DNA of 61,445 nt from Thermodesulfobacteriota bacterium (GTDB taxonomy: Bacteria > Desulfobacterota > UBA8473), in NCBI GenBank assembly GCA_040757775.1, contig JBFLWQ010000022.1:1-61445 (forward strand). The letters are read 5' to 3'. The stretch's first letter is position 1; each line of letters begins with the position of its first letter. Under the pieces are notes generated by a model. It was given only the letters and a program-made list of their open reading frames with translations. It was not told the origin of the DNA and searched no databases. This document shows, one piece after another, positions 45,166 to 54,010 of the stretch. The translations under genes and the position numbers were made by a program.

Positions 45166-45198
45166 TTGACAACGGGAGGAGCTTATAATTATTATAAT
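45166..45198 (+). promoter_or_regulatory. Promoter of the fluoride-riboswitch transcript
   Basis: Perfect TTGACA at 45166-45171. Candidate -10 boxes are TATTAT at 45190 (18-bp spacer) and TATAAT at 45193. The transcript would begin near 45200, right before the aptamer. Confidence 0.55.
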
Positions 45199-45208
45199 GC
45201 AAAATACA

Positions 45209-45258
45209 AGGGGATGGGGTCCCCCTGATAACCGCCCGGACATGGGCTGATGACTCCT
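45209..45258 (+). promoter_or_regulatory. Fluoride (crcB) riboswitch aptamer
   Basis: All three conserved helices form. P1: GGGGTC (45216-45221) with GACTCC (45252-45257). Pseudoknot: GGGG (45210-45213) with CCCC (45222-45225). P2: GCCC (45234-45237) with GGGC (45244-45247). The invariant GATG, AACCGCC and GGGCTGATGACTCCT segments of the class are all present. It senses F- with three bound Mg2+. A switch platform follows at 45250-45329. Confidence 0.88.
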
Positions 45259-45329
45259 GCCGCTCAGGCTGCTGCAGCGGTGGAGTCATTACTGTACAAT
45301 AACTAACCCGCTGCAAAGCGGGTTTTTTT
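45250..45329 (+). terminator. Riboswitch expression platform with terminator
   Basis: The terminator stem is CCCGC (45307-45311) with GCGGG (45318-45322), followed by seven T. An anti-aptamer hairpin pairs TGACTCC (45251-45257) with GGAGTCA (45282-45288) and CCGCT (45260-45264) with AGCGG (45276-45280). GCAGCGG (45274-45280) can instead pair with CCGCTGC (45308-45314) and block the terminator. Fluoride binding frees this strand, so the logic is a transcriptional ON switch. Confidence 0.75.
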
Positions 45330-45376
45330 GTGCCTTCGTCGAGGCGCGGTTGGTTTTACGAAAGGAGGACTCCGAA

Positions 45377-46585
45377 ATGGAGCAGATTTTCATTATTGCT
45401 TCCCTTTGGCTTGGATTGGCCGTTACTTCCGCCATAATAGCCTATCACCTGCGCGTATCCATCGCCCTGGTTGAAATTTGCGTGGGTGTAATTACGGCCG
45501 CCGTGGCCGCTTCCTTCGGCAAAACAGAGGATTTGGGTTCAAATCTGGAATGGGTGCGTTTTCTGGCTTCATCCGGAGCTGTCTTGCTGACCTTTCTGGC
45601 TGGCGCCGAACTCGAACCGGATGTGATTCGAACGAAGCTGAAGGAGGTAACTGTCGTTGGTCTGATCGGTTTCATCGCGCCGTTTATGGGCTGTGCTGTA
45701 ATTGCGCGCTACCTCCTGGGTTGGGGACTCCAGGCAAGTTTGCTCTGCGGCGTAGCGCTTTCCACAACCTCTATGGCGGTTGTCTACGCAGTCATGCTGG
45801 AAACCGGCTTCAACAGAACCGATTTCGGAAAGGGCATTCTTGGGGCTTGCTTCATAAATGATCTTGGGACGGTTATTGCCCTCGGTTTATTGTTTGCGCC
45901 ATTCACATACAAGACGGTCATATTTATTGCCGTGACCGCTTTTATTTTGGCGATTCTGCCGTTTACCAGCCGTTTTTTGACCCGTATATACGCTTACCGT
46001 ACCGCCGCGATCAGAACCAAATGGGTGATACTTATCCTTTTCGGTCTGGGCGCTCTGGCGCTTTGGTCGGGCAGCGAAGCGGTGCTTCCGGCATATCTTG
46101 TTGGCATTGTTCTGGCCGAATTCTCGAATGGCGATACTTTTTGGATTCGGCGACTGCGGACTTTGACTGTTGGATTCCTCACACCGTTCTATTTCATTCG
46201 CGCTGGGACGTTCGTTTCATTGCCAGCCCTTGCTTCGGCCCCGATTGTTTTCCTGGTATTGCTGGGGAGTAAGGTGTTATCGAAGATATTCGGGTTATAT
46301 CCAGTTATTGGACAGTTCCGGCGCAGACGCGACGAGCGATGGTATTACACCTTGATGATGTCCACAGGGCTGACCTTTGGTACAATTTCCGCCTTGTATG
46401 GTTTCTCGCATGGCATCGTGACTCAGGGACAATACTCTTTCCTTGTAGCAGTCGTCATCGCGAGCGCCGTCGTTCCTACACTCATCGCCGGACTTGCTTT
46501 TCTGCCCCGGCATCTCCTGCCGCCCGAACCCGACAAACAGGTAATAGCCGCACCGCTCGAAAATGACGTGAGTGAAGAGGGGTAA
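45377..46585 (+). CDS. CPA2/Kef-type cation:proton antiporter under fluoride riboswitch
   Basis: A 402-residue, 11-13-helix Na+/H+ exchanger-type membrane protein. The start is set by AGGAGG before ATG 45377. It shows SGAVLLTFLAGAELEPD, SLLCGVALSTTSMAVVYAVM, GACFINDLGTVIALGLLFA (ion-site Asn-Asp pair), LPAYLVGIVLAEF and TPFYFIRAGTF. The riboswitch suggests a role in fluoride tolerance, by fluoride export or pH/ion balance (inference). Na+/H+ antiporters are a known minority class of fluoride-riboswitch genes. Base composition is visibly more GC-rich than neighbours (GCCGTGGCCGCTTCC), pointing to recent transfer of leader and gene together. Confidence 0.87.
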   Translation: MEQIFIIASLWLGLAVTSAIIAYHLRVSIALVEICVGVITAAVAASFGKTEDLGSNLEWVRFLASSGAVLLTFLAGAELEPDVIRTKLKEVTVVGLIGFIAPFMGCAVIARYLLGWGLQASLLCGVALSTTSMAVVYAVMLETGFNRTDFGKGILGACFINDLGTVIALGLLFAPFTYKTVIFIAVTAFILAILPFTSRFLTRIYAYRTAAIRTKWVILILFGLGALALWSGSEAVLPAYLVGIVLAEFSNGDTFWIRRLRTLTVGFLTPFYFIRAGTFVSLPALASAPIVFLVLLGSKVLSKIFGLYPVIGQFRRRRDERWYYTLMMSTGLTFGTISALYGFSHGIVTQGQYSFLVAVVIASAVVPTLIAGLAFLPRHLLPPEPDKQVIAAPLENDVSEEG

Positions 46586-46667
46586 CAGCACATGGCACAA
46601 TTGCGTTGGTCTAAAGGAGAGGGCGACATAGAAGGAGGCCAGAGGAGGACAGCTCTGCTGTTTATCC

Positions 46668-47444
46668 TTAGGGGATTAGTGAGGAGGCAAAAAGGGTTCT
46701 GAAGTTCTGGGATGTAATCTCTGCGACCTCTTCAAAGGATGTATCTTTAAGGGAAGCTATCATTTCCGCTACATACCTTACAAAAGAAGGTTCATTTCTC
46801 TTGCCCCGGTAGGGAACCGGTGTGAGAAACGGGCAGTCGGTCTCAATCAGTATTTTTGAGAGGGAAAGTTTTTTTACTATTTCCCGAAGCTCTACAGCCT
46901 TTGGGAAAGTTATCGTACCGGGGATGGAAATATAAAACCCCATATCAATACAACTCTTCGCCATAGAGTAATCGCCTGAGAAACAGTGTATAATCCCCCC
47001 CAAATTCCTGGCGCCTTCTTCTTTCAGAATCTCCAGGGTCTCTTTATGGGCATTTCTATTATGGATTATAACAGGAAGCTTCAACTCATTGGCCAGGTTG
47101 ATCTGTTCCCGAAATCTCTTGATTTGAATACCCTTTGGAGAGAGATTACGATAGAGATCGAGGCCAATCTCTCCAAAAGCAACTACTTTTTTGTTATTGG
47201 CAAGTGACTTTAAAACCGTATAGGTGTTTTCGTTAATATCTTTTGCATCATGGGGATGGATACCTATGGATGCATATATAAAATCGTAAGAGTCTGCCAG
47301 TTCTATAGCCTCGCTGCATGACTCCGAATTGATCCCAATGGTAAGAATATAGTCTATCCCGCTCTCCTTTGCCCTTTTAATAACCTCACTTCGATCATTA
47401 TCAAATTCAGGCAAATCCAGATGGGCGTGAGAATCTACTAACAT
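46668..47444 (-). CDS. tatD: TatD family metal-dependent hydrolase
   Basis: A 258-residue TIM-barrel hydrolase. The metal ligands appear as VDSHAHLDLPEFD (residues 3-15), ASIGIHPHDAKD, VAFGEIGLDLYR, PVIIHNRNAHKET, GIIHCFSGDYSMA and LIETDCPFLTPVPYRGKRNEP. TatD/YcfH proteins are DNases or deacylases. In E. coli, TatD acts as a 3'-5' exonuclease. It is 138 bp downstream of the phosphatase gene on the same strand. Confidence 0.93.
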   Translation of the reverse strand: MLVDSHAHLDLPEFDNDRSEVIKRAKESGIDYILTIGINSESCSEAIELADSYDFIYASIGIHPHDAKDINENTYTVLKSLANNKKVVAFGEIGLDLYRNLSPKGIQIKRFREQINLANELKLPVIIHNRNAHKETLEILKEEGARNLGGIIHCFSGDYSMAKSCIDMGFYISIPGTITFPKAVELREIVKKLSLSKILIETDCPFLTPVPYRGKRNEPSFVRYVAEMIASLKDTSFEEVAEITSQNFRTLFASSLIP

Positions 47445-47582
47445 GCGGAACCTTCTATCAAAAAATATAAGCGGTCAGCGATCAGCAAACAGCCAACAGC
47501 AAGATACGCTATAATAAGCAAGGCGAAGGGGTAAAGGATTTGTTTTTTACTGAGACCGGATGACTAACAGCTGAACACTTAC

Positions 47583-48224
47583 TTAAAAATCTGCCCTACT
47601 TGCACTGTCAGCCATTGCTTTGATATGGCAGGTATCATTTATCACAGAGATAATAAATCCTCTCTCCGAGCTGTCGAATATATTTATTGCACATGTATCC
47701 TGCCTTATGCGCCAGAAATGTTGATTGGTCAGCCCCAGTACGGCACACAGAATAACCTTATTTACCACCCTGTGTGAAGCAATTGCGACGACCTCATTTT
47801 CATGACTGGTAAGTATGTTATTTAGTGCTCCCATAGACCGGAGTTTCACATCATCCAGACTTTCACCATCAGGCGTTTTAACATTGTGAGGTTCTTTTTG
47901 CCATTTATCATAAAGCTCCTTATATTCTTCCTTCACCCTGTCATGGGGCATCCCCTGCCACTTTCCAAAGTCAATATCGATAAAGCCTTCTGCCTCTTTT
48001 ATCGAGAGGTAGGGGTGAGACCTGCCGATGGCATTAGCTGTCTCCATCGCCCTGCTCAAAGGACTTGAATAAATTGCATCTATCCTGTAATTACCAAGGG
48101 CTTCACCGGTTGCCCTTGCCTGCTCAAGCCCCACAGAGTTAAGGGGCACATCAATCCTTCCTCGAAATACCTGCTGTTTGTTCCAATCGGTCTCTCCATG
48201 TCTAACGAGGATTATTCTTGTCAT
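47583..48224 (-). CDS. Histidine phosphatase family protein (GpmB/CobC-like)
   Basis: A 213-residue branch-1 histidine phosphatase. The catalytic RHG motif is IILVRHGETDWNKQ at the start. The acid is in SSPLSRAMETANAI and FGKWQGMP regions, and the second His is in AIASHRVVNKVIL. CobC (alpha-ribazole phosphatase) and broad phosphatases of the GpmB type look alike, and no cobalamin genes are nearby. I leave the substrate open. It starts with ATG 48224 and has one half-copy of the TIR element just upstream. Confidence 0.88.
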   Translation of the reverse strand: MTRIILVRHGETDWNKQQVFRGRIDVPLNSVGLEQARATGEALGNYRIDAIYSSPLSRAMETANAIGRSHPYLSIKEAEGFIDIDFGKWQGMPHDRVKEEYKELYDKWQKEPHNVKTPDGESLDDVKLRSMGALNNILTSHENEVVAIASHRVVNKVILCAVLGLTNQHFWRIRQDTCAINIFDSSERGFIISVINDTCHIKAMADSASRADF

Positions 48225-48249
48225 GTTGTTTTATCTCTCCCCTATAAAA

Positions 48250-48269
48250 TTGATGGCTTCGTAAAAAGT
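48250..48269 (+). repeat. Solo end of the TIR element
   Basis: TTGATGGCTTCGTAAAAAGT matches the left end of the elements at 17055 and 29901. No matching right end follows, so it is a relic or partial insertion between the phosphatase and the MenB/BadI-like gene. Confidence 0.6.
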
Positions 48270-48331
48270 ATCAGGTACTTTAGCATTCAATCCATTCACT
48301 GTCAAATAGTTATTTGTACTGAAAAAATACC

Positions 48332-48359
48332 TTGACTTGGAAAAAGGAGCAGGTATATT
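48332..48359 (+). promoter_or_regulatory. Putative promoter of the MenB/BadI-like gene
   Basis: TTGACT (48332-48337), a 16-bp spacer and TATATT (48354-48359), about 62 bp before the start codon. Confidence 0.5.
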
Positions 48360-48420
48360 TAAAGCACTACCTTCAACAAAGGGGGGTATAGAATATCTAT
48401 ATTAAGGGAGGTCATAAGAA

Positions 48421-49275
48421 ATGGCTTGGACAAAGTGGAAAACTGTAGCTGGTTTTGATTTTAAAGACATTATTTATGAGAAGAAGTACCATAAGGAACT
48501 GGAAGGTGGAATAGCCAGAGTAACGATCAACCGTCCAGACAAACTCAATTCTTTTACCAATTTGACCCAGGATGAAATGTTCAGAGCAGTGGATGATGCC
48601 AGCCATGATTCTCTGATTGGTGCGGTAATTATTACAGGTGCAGGGGATAAGGCATTCAGTACGGGTGGTGATGTCGGCTGGGAGGCCACCGGTCTAAGAG
48701 AGCAATTTTACTGGAGATACCCCCCCAATCAAATTGTTAGAATGTGCCGAAAACCGACCATTGCGGCGGTAAAAGGGTGGGCTATTGGAGGGGGACATCA
48801 CTTAGCCTATGTGTGCGATTTTACTATAGCAGCAGATAACGCCAAATTTGGGCAGAATGGACCCCGGGTTGCCAGCCCGGCTGATGGTTATCTTGTTGCA
48901 TACCTGACAAGGGTTGTGGGAGCCAAAAAGGCAAGGGAAATGTGGATGCTCTGCAGACGCTACAATGCCCAGCAGGCACTAGAGATGGGACTGATAAATA
49001 CTATAGTGCCCTTGGATAAACTTGATGAAGAGGTGGATAAATGGTGTGAGGAAATCCTGTCGTTGAGCCCTGGTTGTCTGGAAATCCTAAAGGCAAGCTT
49101 CGATATGGATATTGACTACATGTCTGGTTCATACGGTCAGATGTCAAGGCTAATGTATCCTGATTGGTTTGATAGTGCGGAGTGTAAAGAGGGACCCAAA
49201 GCGTTTATGGAAAAGAGGAAGCCCGATTTCTGGAAGATCAGAAAGACAGAGATTAAAGCGAGGAAAAAGCTTTAA
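48421..49275 (+). CDS. MenB/BadI-like crotonase (naphthoyl-CoA synthase or ring hydrolase)
   Basis: A 284-residue crotonase close to the MenB/BadI branch. Signature text is FSTGGDVGWEATG, VKGWAIGGGHHLAYVCDFTI, AADNAKFGQNGPRVASPADG, YLTRVVGAKKAREMWMLCRR and EKRKPDFWK. MenB closes the naphthoquinone ring in menaquinone synthesis; BadI hydrolyses 2-ketocyclohexanecarboxyl-CoA in anaerobic benzoate degradation. Both share this signature. No men or bad genes adjoin, so the choice is open. The N-terminal extension of about 25 residues is longer than in BadI. It is expressed from its own promoter with AAGGGAGGT and ends at a terminator (49289-49337). Confidence 0.8.
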   Translation: MAWTKWKTVAGFDFKDIIYEKKYHKELEGGIARVTINRPDKLNSFTNLTQDEMFRAVDDASHDSLIGAVIITGAGDKAFSTGGDVGWEATGLREQFYWRYPPNQIVRMCRKPTIAAVKGWAIGGGHHLAYVCDFTIAADNAKFGQNGPRVASPADGYLVAYLTRVVGAKKAREMWMLCRRYNAQQALEMGLINTIVPLDKLDEEVDKWCEEILSLSPGCLEILKASFDMDIDYMSGSYGQMSRLMYPDWFDSAECKEGPKAFMEKRKPDFWKIRKTEIKARKKL

Positions 49276-49288
49276 TTATCTACTGATC

Positions 49289-49337
49289 AGGCATTACAGG
49301 GGTTTTATTTTTAAGCCCCTTTAATGCCTTTATTTTT
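49289..49337 (+). terminator. Rho-independent terminator
   Basis: AGGCATTACAGGGG pairs with CCCCTTTAATGCCT around a central T-rich loop, followed by TTATTTTT. It closes the single-gene transcript. Confidence 0.8.
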
Positions 49338-49408
49338 CACCATTGAGTATAAAATCTATTCCAACCTGAAAAGGATTCATACCCAAGTCTTTTTGAAAGG
49401 ATATATAA

Positions 49409-50113
49409 ATGGAGTATTACTCCAAAAGACAGCATCTTTCCTTTGGACCTTCAATGACCCCTACTGTTAAGAAGCTTTTAATCATATCAGGGGCAGTTTT
49501 CTTGCTTCAAACGATAGTTGGTCAGCAGATGAACCTGATTTTTGGATTGGTTCCTGCTATGGTATGGCATGAATATTTTCTTTGGCAATTAGGGACATAT
49601 ATATTCCTCCACGGAGGGTTTTTTCATTTATTATTTAATCTCTTTGCCCTCTGGATGTTTGGCTGTGAATTTGAAAGATACTGGGGTTCCAGGGTATTTC
49701 TAAGATACTTTTTTATTACCGGCATTGGTGCCGCAATATGCACTGTGCTTATAACCCCTAACCTCTTTATTCCCACTATTGGAATGTCTGGAGTGATCTA
49801 TGGTATCCTTTTAGCCTATGGTTGGTTTTTTCCTAACCGCATTATTTATATTTATCTGTTCTTTCCCATAAAGGCAAAATACTTTGTTATGATATTCGGG
49901 GCTATTGAGCTCTATGCATCCATAGCTGGAACTGGTGGAGGCATTGCCCACATTACTCATCTTGGGGGGATGGTTTTTGGTATAATATACCTGAATTACC
50001 ATAGAATATGGGGATTTTTATACCAGTACTATATGAGATGGAAGTGGTCAAGGCTTAAGAGGCGCTATAAAGTCATAAATGGTGGGAAAGATAGTGATAA
50101 GACCTTCCATTAA
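49409..50113 (+). CDS. Rhomboid family intramembrane serine protease
   Basis: A 234-residue, six-helix rhomboid. Catalytic Ser127 lies in IGMSGVIYG, and catalytic His184 lies in HITHLGGMVFG. The oxyanion elements HGGFFHLLFNLFALWMFG (residues 68-85) and the GSRVFLRYFFI loop are present. It cleaves transmembrane substrates in the cytoplasmic membrane. A short basic cytoplasmic tail ends the protein. ATG 49409 is preceded by GAAAGGA. It is upstream of trpF by 80 bp, and co-transcription is possible but unlikely to be functionally related. Confidence 0.92.
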   Translation: MEYYSKRQHLSFGPSMTPTVKKLLIISGAVFLLQTIVGQQMNLIFGLVPAMVWHEYFLWQLGTYIFLHGGFFHLLFNLFALWMFGCEFERYWGSRVFLRYFFITGIGAAICTVLITPNLFIPTIGMSGVIYGILLAYGWFFPNRIIYIYLFFPIKAKYFVMIFGAIELYASIAGTGGGIAHITHLGGMVFGIIYLNYHRIWGFLYQYYMRWKWSRLKRRYKVINGGKDSDKTFH

Positions 50114-50193
50114 CGATGGACTCCTACTAAGTCAAAATTGGGATGATAAAGGAGTATGGACTTTCCTTTCAGGAGGGGTTAGCCCTGATATAA

Positions 50194-50817
50194 ATGACAA
50201 AGATTAAAATCTGTGGAATAACCAATATAGAAGATGCTATCCGGGCAGTAAACCTTGGGGCTGATGCCCTGGGTTTTGTGTTTTATAAAGACAGCCCCCG
50301 TTATATTCGAGAAGACACAGCTAGGGAAATAACTCGTGAGCTTCCACCATTCGTATCCTCGGTAGGGGTATTCGTTAATGAAAAAGAGGATAGAGTAAGG
50401 GAGATCAGTGAAAGTTGTTCTATAGACATTCTCCAGTTCCATGGTAATGAATCACCGGATTTTTGTTCTCATTTCGACAAAAAAGTGATAAAAGCATTCA
50501 GTATTAATAACAGAAAGTGTCTTGAGGTTATTCCCTCTTATCAGGTAAGCGCTGTATTACTCGATACATATTATGAAGAAATCTATGGAGGCGGCGGGAG
50601 AGCTTTCAATTGGGAACTCGCCTCTGAGGCAAAAAGATTTGCCAGCAGAGTTATCCTTGCAGGAGGGCTTAATCCCGCCAATGTCATGAAAGCAATCCAA
50701 ATGGTAGAACCCTATGGAGTGGATGTAAGCAGTGGGGTTGAATCTAAACCAGGCAAAAAGGATCCTGTTAAGTTAGAAAAATTTATAAAAATAATTAAAA
50801 AGGCTTATAAGCAGTAG
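50194..50817 (+). CDS. trpF: Phosphoribosylanthranilate isomerase
   Basis: A 207-residue TIM barrel with [20 protein letters not shown] (catalytic Cys4-type), [46 protein letters not shown] and [16 protein letters not shown]. It converts N-(5-phosphoribosyl)anthranilate to CdRP in tryptophan synthesis. trpE, G, D and C are not adjacent. It starts the trpFBA unit, 13 bp before trpB. Confidence 0.95.
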   Translation: MTKIKICGITNIEDAIRAVNLGADALGFVFYKDSPRYIREDTAREITRELPPFVSSVGVFVNEKEDRVREISESCSIDILQFHGNESPDFCSHFDKKVIKAFSINNRKCLEVIPSYQVSAVLLDTYYEEIYGGGGRAFNWELASEAKRFASRVILAGGLNPANVMKAIQMVEPYGVDVSSGVESKPGKKDPVKLEKFIKIIKKAYKQ

Positions 50818-50830
50818 AAGGGATAACGAT

Positions 50831-52018
50831 ATGTTACCTGATAAAAAGGGGCATTTTGGGATATATGGAGGGAGATATGTAGCAGAGACTCTAATGCCCG
50901 CCCTCTTAGAATTAGAGGAATCATACTACAGGTACAGGGACGATAGAGAATTTCAAGAGGAGCTTAACTACTATCTCAGGGAATATGTCGGACGAGAAAC
51001 CCCTCTATATCTGGCCGAAAGACTAACCCAAAGACTGGGAGGTGCCAAGGTCTATCTTAAAAGAGAGGACCTATGTCATACCGGTGCTCATAAGATAAAC
51101 AACACTCTGGGGCAGATCATTCTGGCTAAGAAGATGGGCAAAACTCGTATTATAGCAGAAACCGGCGCAGGTCAACATGGGGTAGCCACTGCAACTGTAG
51201 CTGCTATGTTTGGACTGGAATGCGAGATATACATGGGCATGGAGGATATAAAGCGTCAGTCATTAAATGTCTTTCGGATGAAGCTATTGGGTGCCAAGGT
51301 GCAGCCCGTCTCGTCCGGGACTAATACATTAAAAGACGCAATGAACGAGGCGATGCGGGATTGGGTTACCAATATATACAATACTTTTTATATTATTGGT
51401 TCCGTAGCAGGTCCCCACCCATACCCTATGATGGTTAGAGATTTTCAAAGCGTAATTGGCAGGGAAACAAAAAGGCAGATATTAGAGGTGGAGAAACGAT
51501 TGCCAGACCATCTAATTGCCTGTGTTGGTGGCGGAAGCAATTCAATGGGGTTGTTTTATCCATTTAAAGATGATAAAGAGGTAGAAATGGTTGGGGTGGA
51601 GGCCGCTGGATTCGGTATTAATACAGGCAAGCACGCAGCTTCTATAATGGATGGAAGCGTTGGTGTCCTCCACGGAAGTAAAACCTATCTCCTGCAGGAT
51701 GAAAACGGTCAGATCAAGCATACCCATTCCATTGCTGCTGGTCTGGATTATCCCGGGGTAGGTCCTGAACACAGCTACTTCCAAGACATAGGCAGAGTAA
51801 AATATTCTTCTGTCACTGATAAAGATGCTCTCGATGGATTCAGGCTCCTGACCACAACCGAAGGTATCATACCTGCACTGGAAAGCGCTCATGCTATCGC
51901 CTATACAATAAAATTTGCCCCAAGACTCGACGAAGAGAAGGTTATAATCGTCAATCTATCAGGTAGGGGTGATAAAGATATGAATACAGTAGCCGAAGCC
52001 CTGGGGGTTTCACTATAA
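50831..52018 (+). CDS. trpB: Tryptophan synthase beta chain
   Basis: A 395-residue TrpB1-type subunit. PLP lysine is in [20 protein letters not shown]. Other landmarks are [42 protein letters not shown] (phosphate cup) and LSGRGDKDM near the end. It uses indole and serine to make tryptophan, with TrpA supplying indole through a tunnel. It overlaps trpA by one base (TAATG). Confidence 0.97.
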   Translation: MLPDKKGHFGIYGGRYVAETLMPALLELEESYYRYRDDREFQEELNYYLREYVGRETPLYLAERLTQRLGGAKVYLKREDLCHTGAHKINNTLGQIILAKKMGKTRIIAETGAGQHGVATATVAAMFGLECEIYMGMEDIKRQSLNVFRMKLLGAKVQPVSSGTNTLKDAMNEAMRDWVTNIYNTFYIIGSVAGPHPYPMMVRDFQSVIGRETKRQILEVEKRLPDHLIACVGGGSNSMGLFYPFKDDKEVEMVGVEAAGFGINTGKHAASIMDGSVGVLHGSKTYLLQDENGQIKHTHSIAAGLDYPGVGPEHSYFQDIGRVKYSSVTDKDALDGFRLLTTTEGIIPALESAHAIAYTIKFAPRLDEEKVIIVNLSGRGDKDMNTVAEALGVSL

Positions 52019-52812
52019 TGACCAGAATAACCAGGGTTTTTCAAAGATTAAGTGCCAGTAATAGAAAGGCACTAATTCCGTATATTACTGCCGGAGACCC
52101 ATCTCTGGATTTAACAAAGAAACTCATTTTTCAACTGGAGGAAAGCGGGGCAGACATCATCGAATTGGGCGTCCCTTTTTCTGACCCCATGGCAGATGGT
52201 CCCACAATACAACGTGCCTCAGAACGGGCATTGGCAAACAGTGTCTCCTTAAGAGATGTTCTGGATTTAGTTAGTGAAATACGGATGCATACAGAGATAC
52301 CCCTCATACTATTCGGTTATTACAACCCTTTCTTTACTTATGGTGCTGAAAAATTTTCCAGAGATGCCAGAGAGGCTGGTGTAGATGGTGTACTTATAGT
52401 CGATCTTCCCCCTGAGGAAGTGGACGAACTAAAGGTTTATGTTGACAAGGATAACCTGGATATTATATTCTTGATAGCTCCTACTAGTAATAAAGATAGA
52501 ATAAAACTAATTACAAATAAAGCCAGTGGATTTATTTACTATGTATCGGTTACCGGGGTCACGGGTGCAAGGAGCAATCTTAACAGTCGTATTGAGGAAT
52601 ACGTAGCCAAGGTTAAGGAGTTTACATGCCTTCCGGTAGGAGTAGGGTTTGGTATCTCAACCCCAGGGCAAGCCGGTAAAGTAGCTAGGTGGGCTGATGC
52701 AGTAATCGTAGGCAGCGCCATTGTAAAGATCATCGAAGAGAACTTAAATAGTCCCGATATGGTTAAAAAGGTAGGGCAATTCGTCAAAAGCCTGAAGGAA
52801 GGGATAGGATAA
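52018..52812 (+). CDS. trpA: Tryptophan synthase alpha chain
   Basis: A 264-residue TIM barrel. Catalytic Glu and Asp lie in IIELGVPFSDPMADGPTIQ. Also present are YYNPFFTYG, VDGVLIVDLPPEE, the SVTGVTGARS loop, and VGFGISTPGQAGKVARWADA with the phosphate site VGSAIV. It cleaves indole-3-glycerol phosphate. It begins inside the trpB stop codon, so expression is translationally coupled. A weak hairpin (ACTAAGGT/ACCTTTTAGT) follows before the MBL gene. Confidence 0.96.
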   Translation: MTRITRVFQRLSASNRKALIPYITAGDPSLDLTKKLIFQLEESGADIIELGVPFSDPMADGPTIQRASERALANSVSLRDVLDLVSEIRMHTEIPLILFGYYNPFFTYGAEKFSRDAREAGVDGVLIVDLPPEEVDELKVYVDKDNLDIIFLIAPTSNKDRIKLITNKASGFIYYVSVTGVTGARSNLNSRIEEYVAKVKEFTCLPVGVGFGISTPGQAGKVARWADAVIVGSAIVKIIEENLNSPDMVKKVGQFVKSLKEGIG

Positions 52813-52875
52813 AAGGCTGGAGCAACCCGTAACACCCACTAAGGTGGAGAAACCTTTTAGTATTTAGGAGTAGAC

Positions 52876-53643
52876 GTGAAGATAAAGGTACTTGGTTGTT
52901 ATGGAGCGGAACTGAAGGATTTTCATAGTACAACATTCCTCATTAATGATACTCTACTTCTTGATGCCGGGACAGTAACATCTGCCTTAACCCTGAATGA
53001 GCAGATGAATATCCGCAGTATTCTGGTCACTCACTCTCACCTCGATCACACAAAGGATATCCTCTTCCTGGCTGACAATGTAATTGTAGGGGAAAATCAC
53101 ACCTCAGTAGAAATAATCAGTATTCCCGAAGTCATTGATAACCTAAAGTCTCATCTGTTGAACGATAAAATATACCCGGACTTTACCGTCCTCCCTACTA
53201 TAGAAAAGCCCATCTTGCAGTTTAAGCCGATAAAAACAGGGGAGTTTATCTGTATTGCAGGGCTAACTGTCATTGCCATTCCTGTCAATCACGCAGTGGA
53301 TGCTGTGGGCTATATAATCAGGGATAAAAAGAGCTCCATTGTATATACCGGTGATACAGGCACTACAGACAAGATTTGGGAAGAAGCCAATAAGTTACCG
53401 GACCTAAAAGCGGTATTTATAGAAACATCTTTCCCAAATCGTTTAAGTAAGCTGGCTGAGATTAGCGGGCATCTTACCCCCTTGATGCTAAAAGATCAAC
53501 TGGACAAATTAAAGAACCCTGACTTATCCATCCTTGTCTTTCACATGAAACCTCAGCACCTTCCTGAACTGGAACATGACCTTGCAGAAATAAAAAACCG
53601 AAGAATTGTTATCTTAAAACAAGGAGAGGTGTTCAATGTATGA
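52876..53643 (+). CDS. MBL-fold hydrolase, class II cyclic phosphodiesterase-like
   Basis: A 255-residue metallo-beta-lactamase-fold protein started at GTG 52876 with AGGAG before it. The dinuclear metal motif is VTHSHLDHTKDILFL (HxHxDH). VNHAVDAVGYII, IVYTGDTGTTD, FIETSFPNR and VFHMKP supply further ligands. The layout is like class II 3',5'-cAMP phosphodiesterases and related hydrolases, but the substrate is unproven. It overlaps queD by 8 bp, so it is part of the queD-folE2 unit. Confidence 0.85.
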   Translation: MKIKVLGCYGAELKDFHSTTFLINDTLLLDAGTVTSALTLNEQMNIRSILVTHSHLDHTKDILFLADNVIVGENHTSVEIISIPEVIDNLKSHLLNDKIYPDFTVLPTIEKPILQFKPIKTGEFICIAGLTVIAIPVNHAVDAVGYIIRDKKSSIVYTGDTGTTDKIWEEANKLPDLKAVFIETSFPNRLSKLAEISGHLTPLMLKDQLDKLKNPDLSILVFHMKPQHLPELEHDLAEIKNRRIVILKQGEVFNV

Positions 53644-54010
53644 GGTAATGATTGAATCAGGGTTTTCTGCTGCCCACAGCCTTAGAGAGTACGAAGGCAA
53701 ATGTGAAGGGCTCCATGGGCACAACTTTAGAGTAGACGTCTATGCAAGGGCAAAAAAACTGGATAGTACTGGCATGGCAATAGATTTCAGAACCTTGAAA
53801 GAAAAAACTCATACCATTTTAAATCAATTGGATCACACGTATCTAAATGAGATTCCTTACTTTTCTGAGGTAAATCCATCTTCTGAGAATATTGCGGTTT
53901 ATATATTCAAGAATTTAGAGAAAGAGACCAGTGATGGTAATGTTGTAATAAGCAAGGTAGCTGTCTGGGAATCTGAGGGTTCCTGTGCCTCCTATTATGA
54001 GTTAGAGTAG
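53636..54010 (+). CDS. queD: 6-carboxy-tetrahydropterin synthase (QueD/PTPS family)
   Basis: A 124-residue T-fold enzyme. Zinc His14, 27 and 29 and Cys23 are in FSAAHSLREYEGKCEGLHGH, with the CxxxHGH arrangement of QueD. DFRTLKEKTHTILNQLDHTYLN and the PSSENIAVYIF Glu complete the site. It makes 6-carboxytetrahydropterin for queuosine (preQ0) synthesis. It is paired with folE2, which supplies dihydroneopterin triphosphate from GTP; queE and queC are not seen. Confidence 0.92.
   Translation: MYEVMIESGFSAAHSLREYEGKCEGLHGHNFRVDVYARAKKLDSTGMAIDFRTLKEKTHTILNQLDHTYLNEIPYFSEVNPSSENIAVYIFKNLEKETSDGNVVISKVAVWESEGSCASYYELE

Noticed and set aside
47583-48224. Specific call as CobC (alpha-ribazole phosphatase)
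   Set aside because: The RHG family fold is clear, but no cobalamin genes are near, and GpmB-type phosphatases look the same by eye.
48421-49275. Taking the MenB-like gene as proof of menaquinone synthesis
   Set aside because: BadI-type ring hydrolases share the same signature and no other men gene is present.
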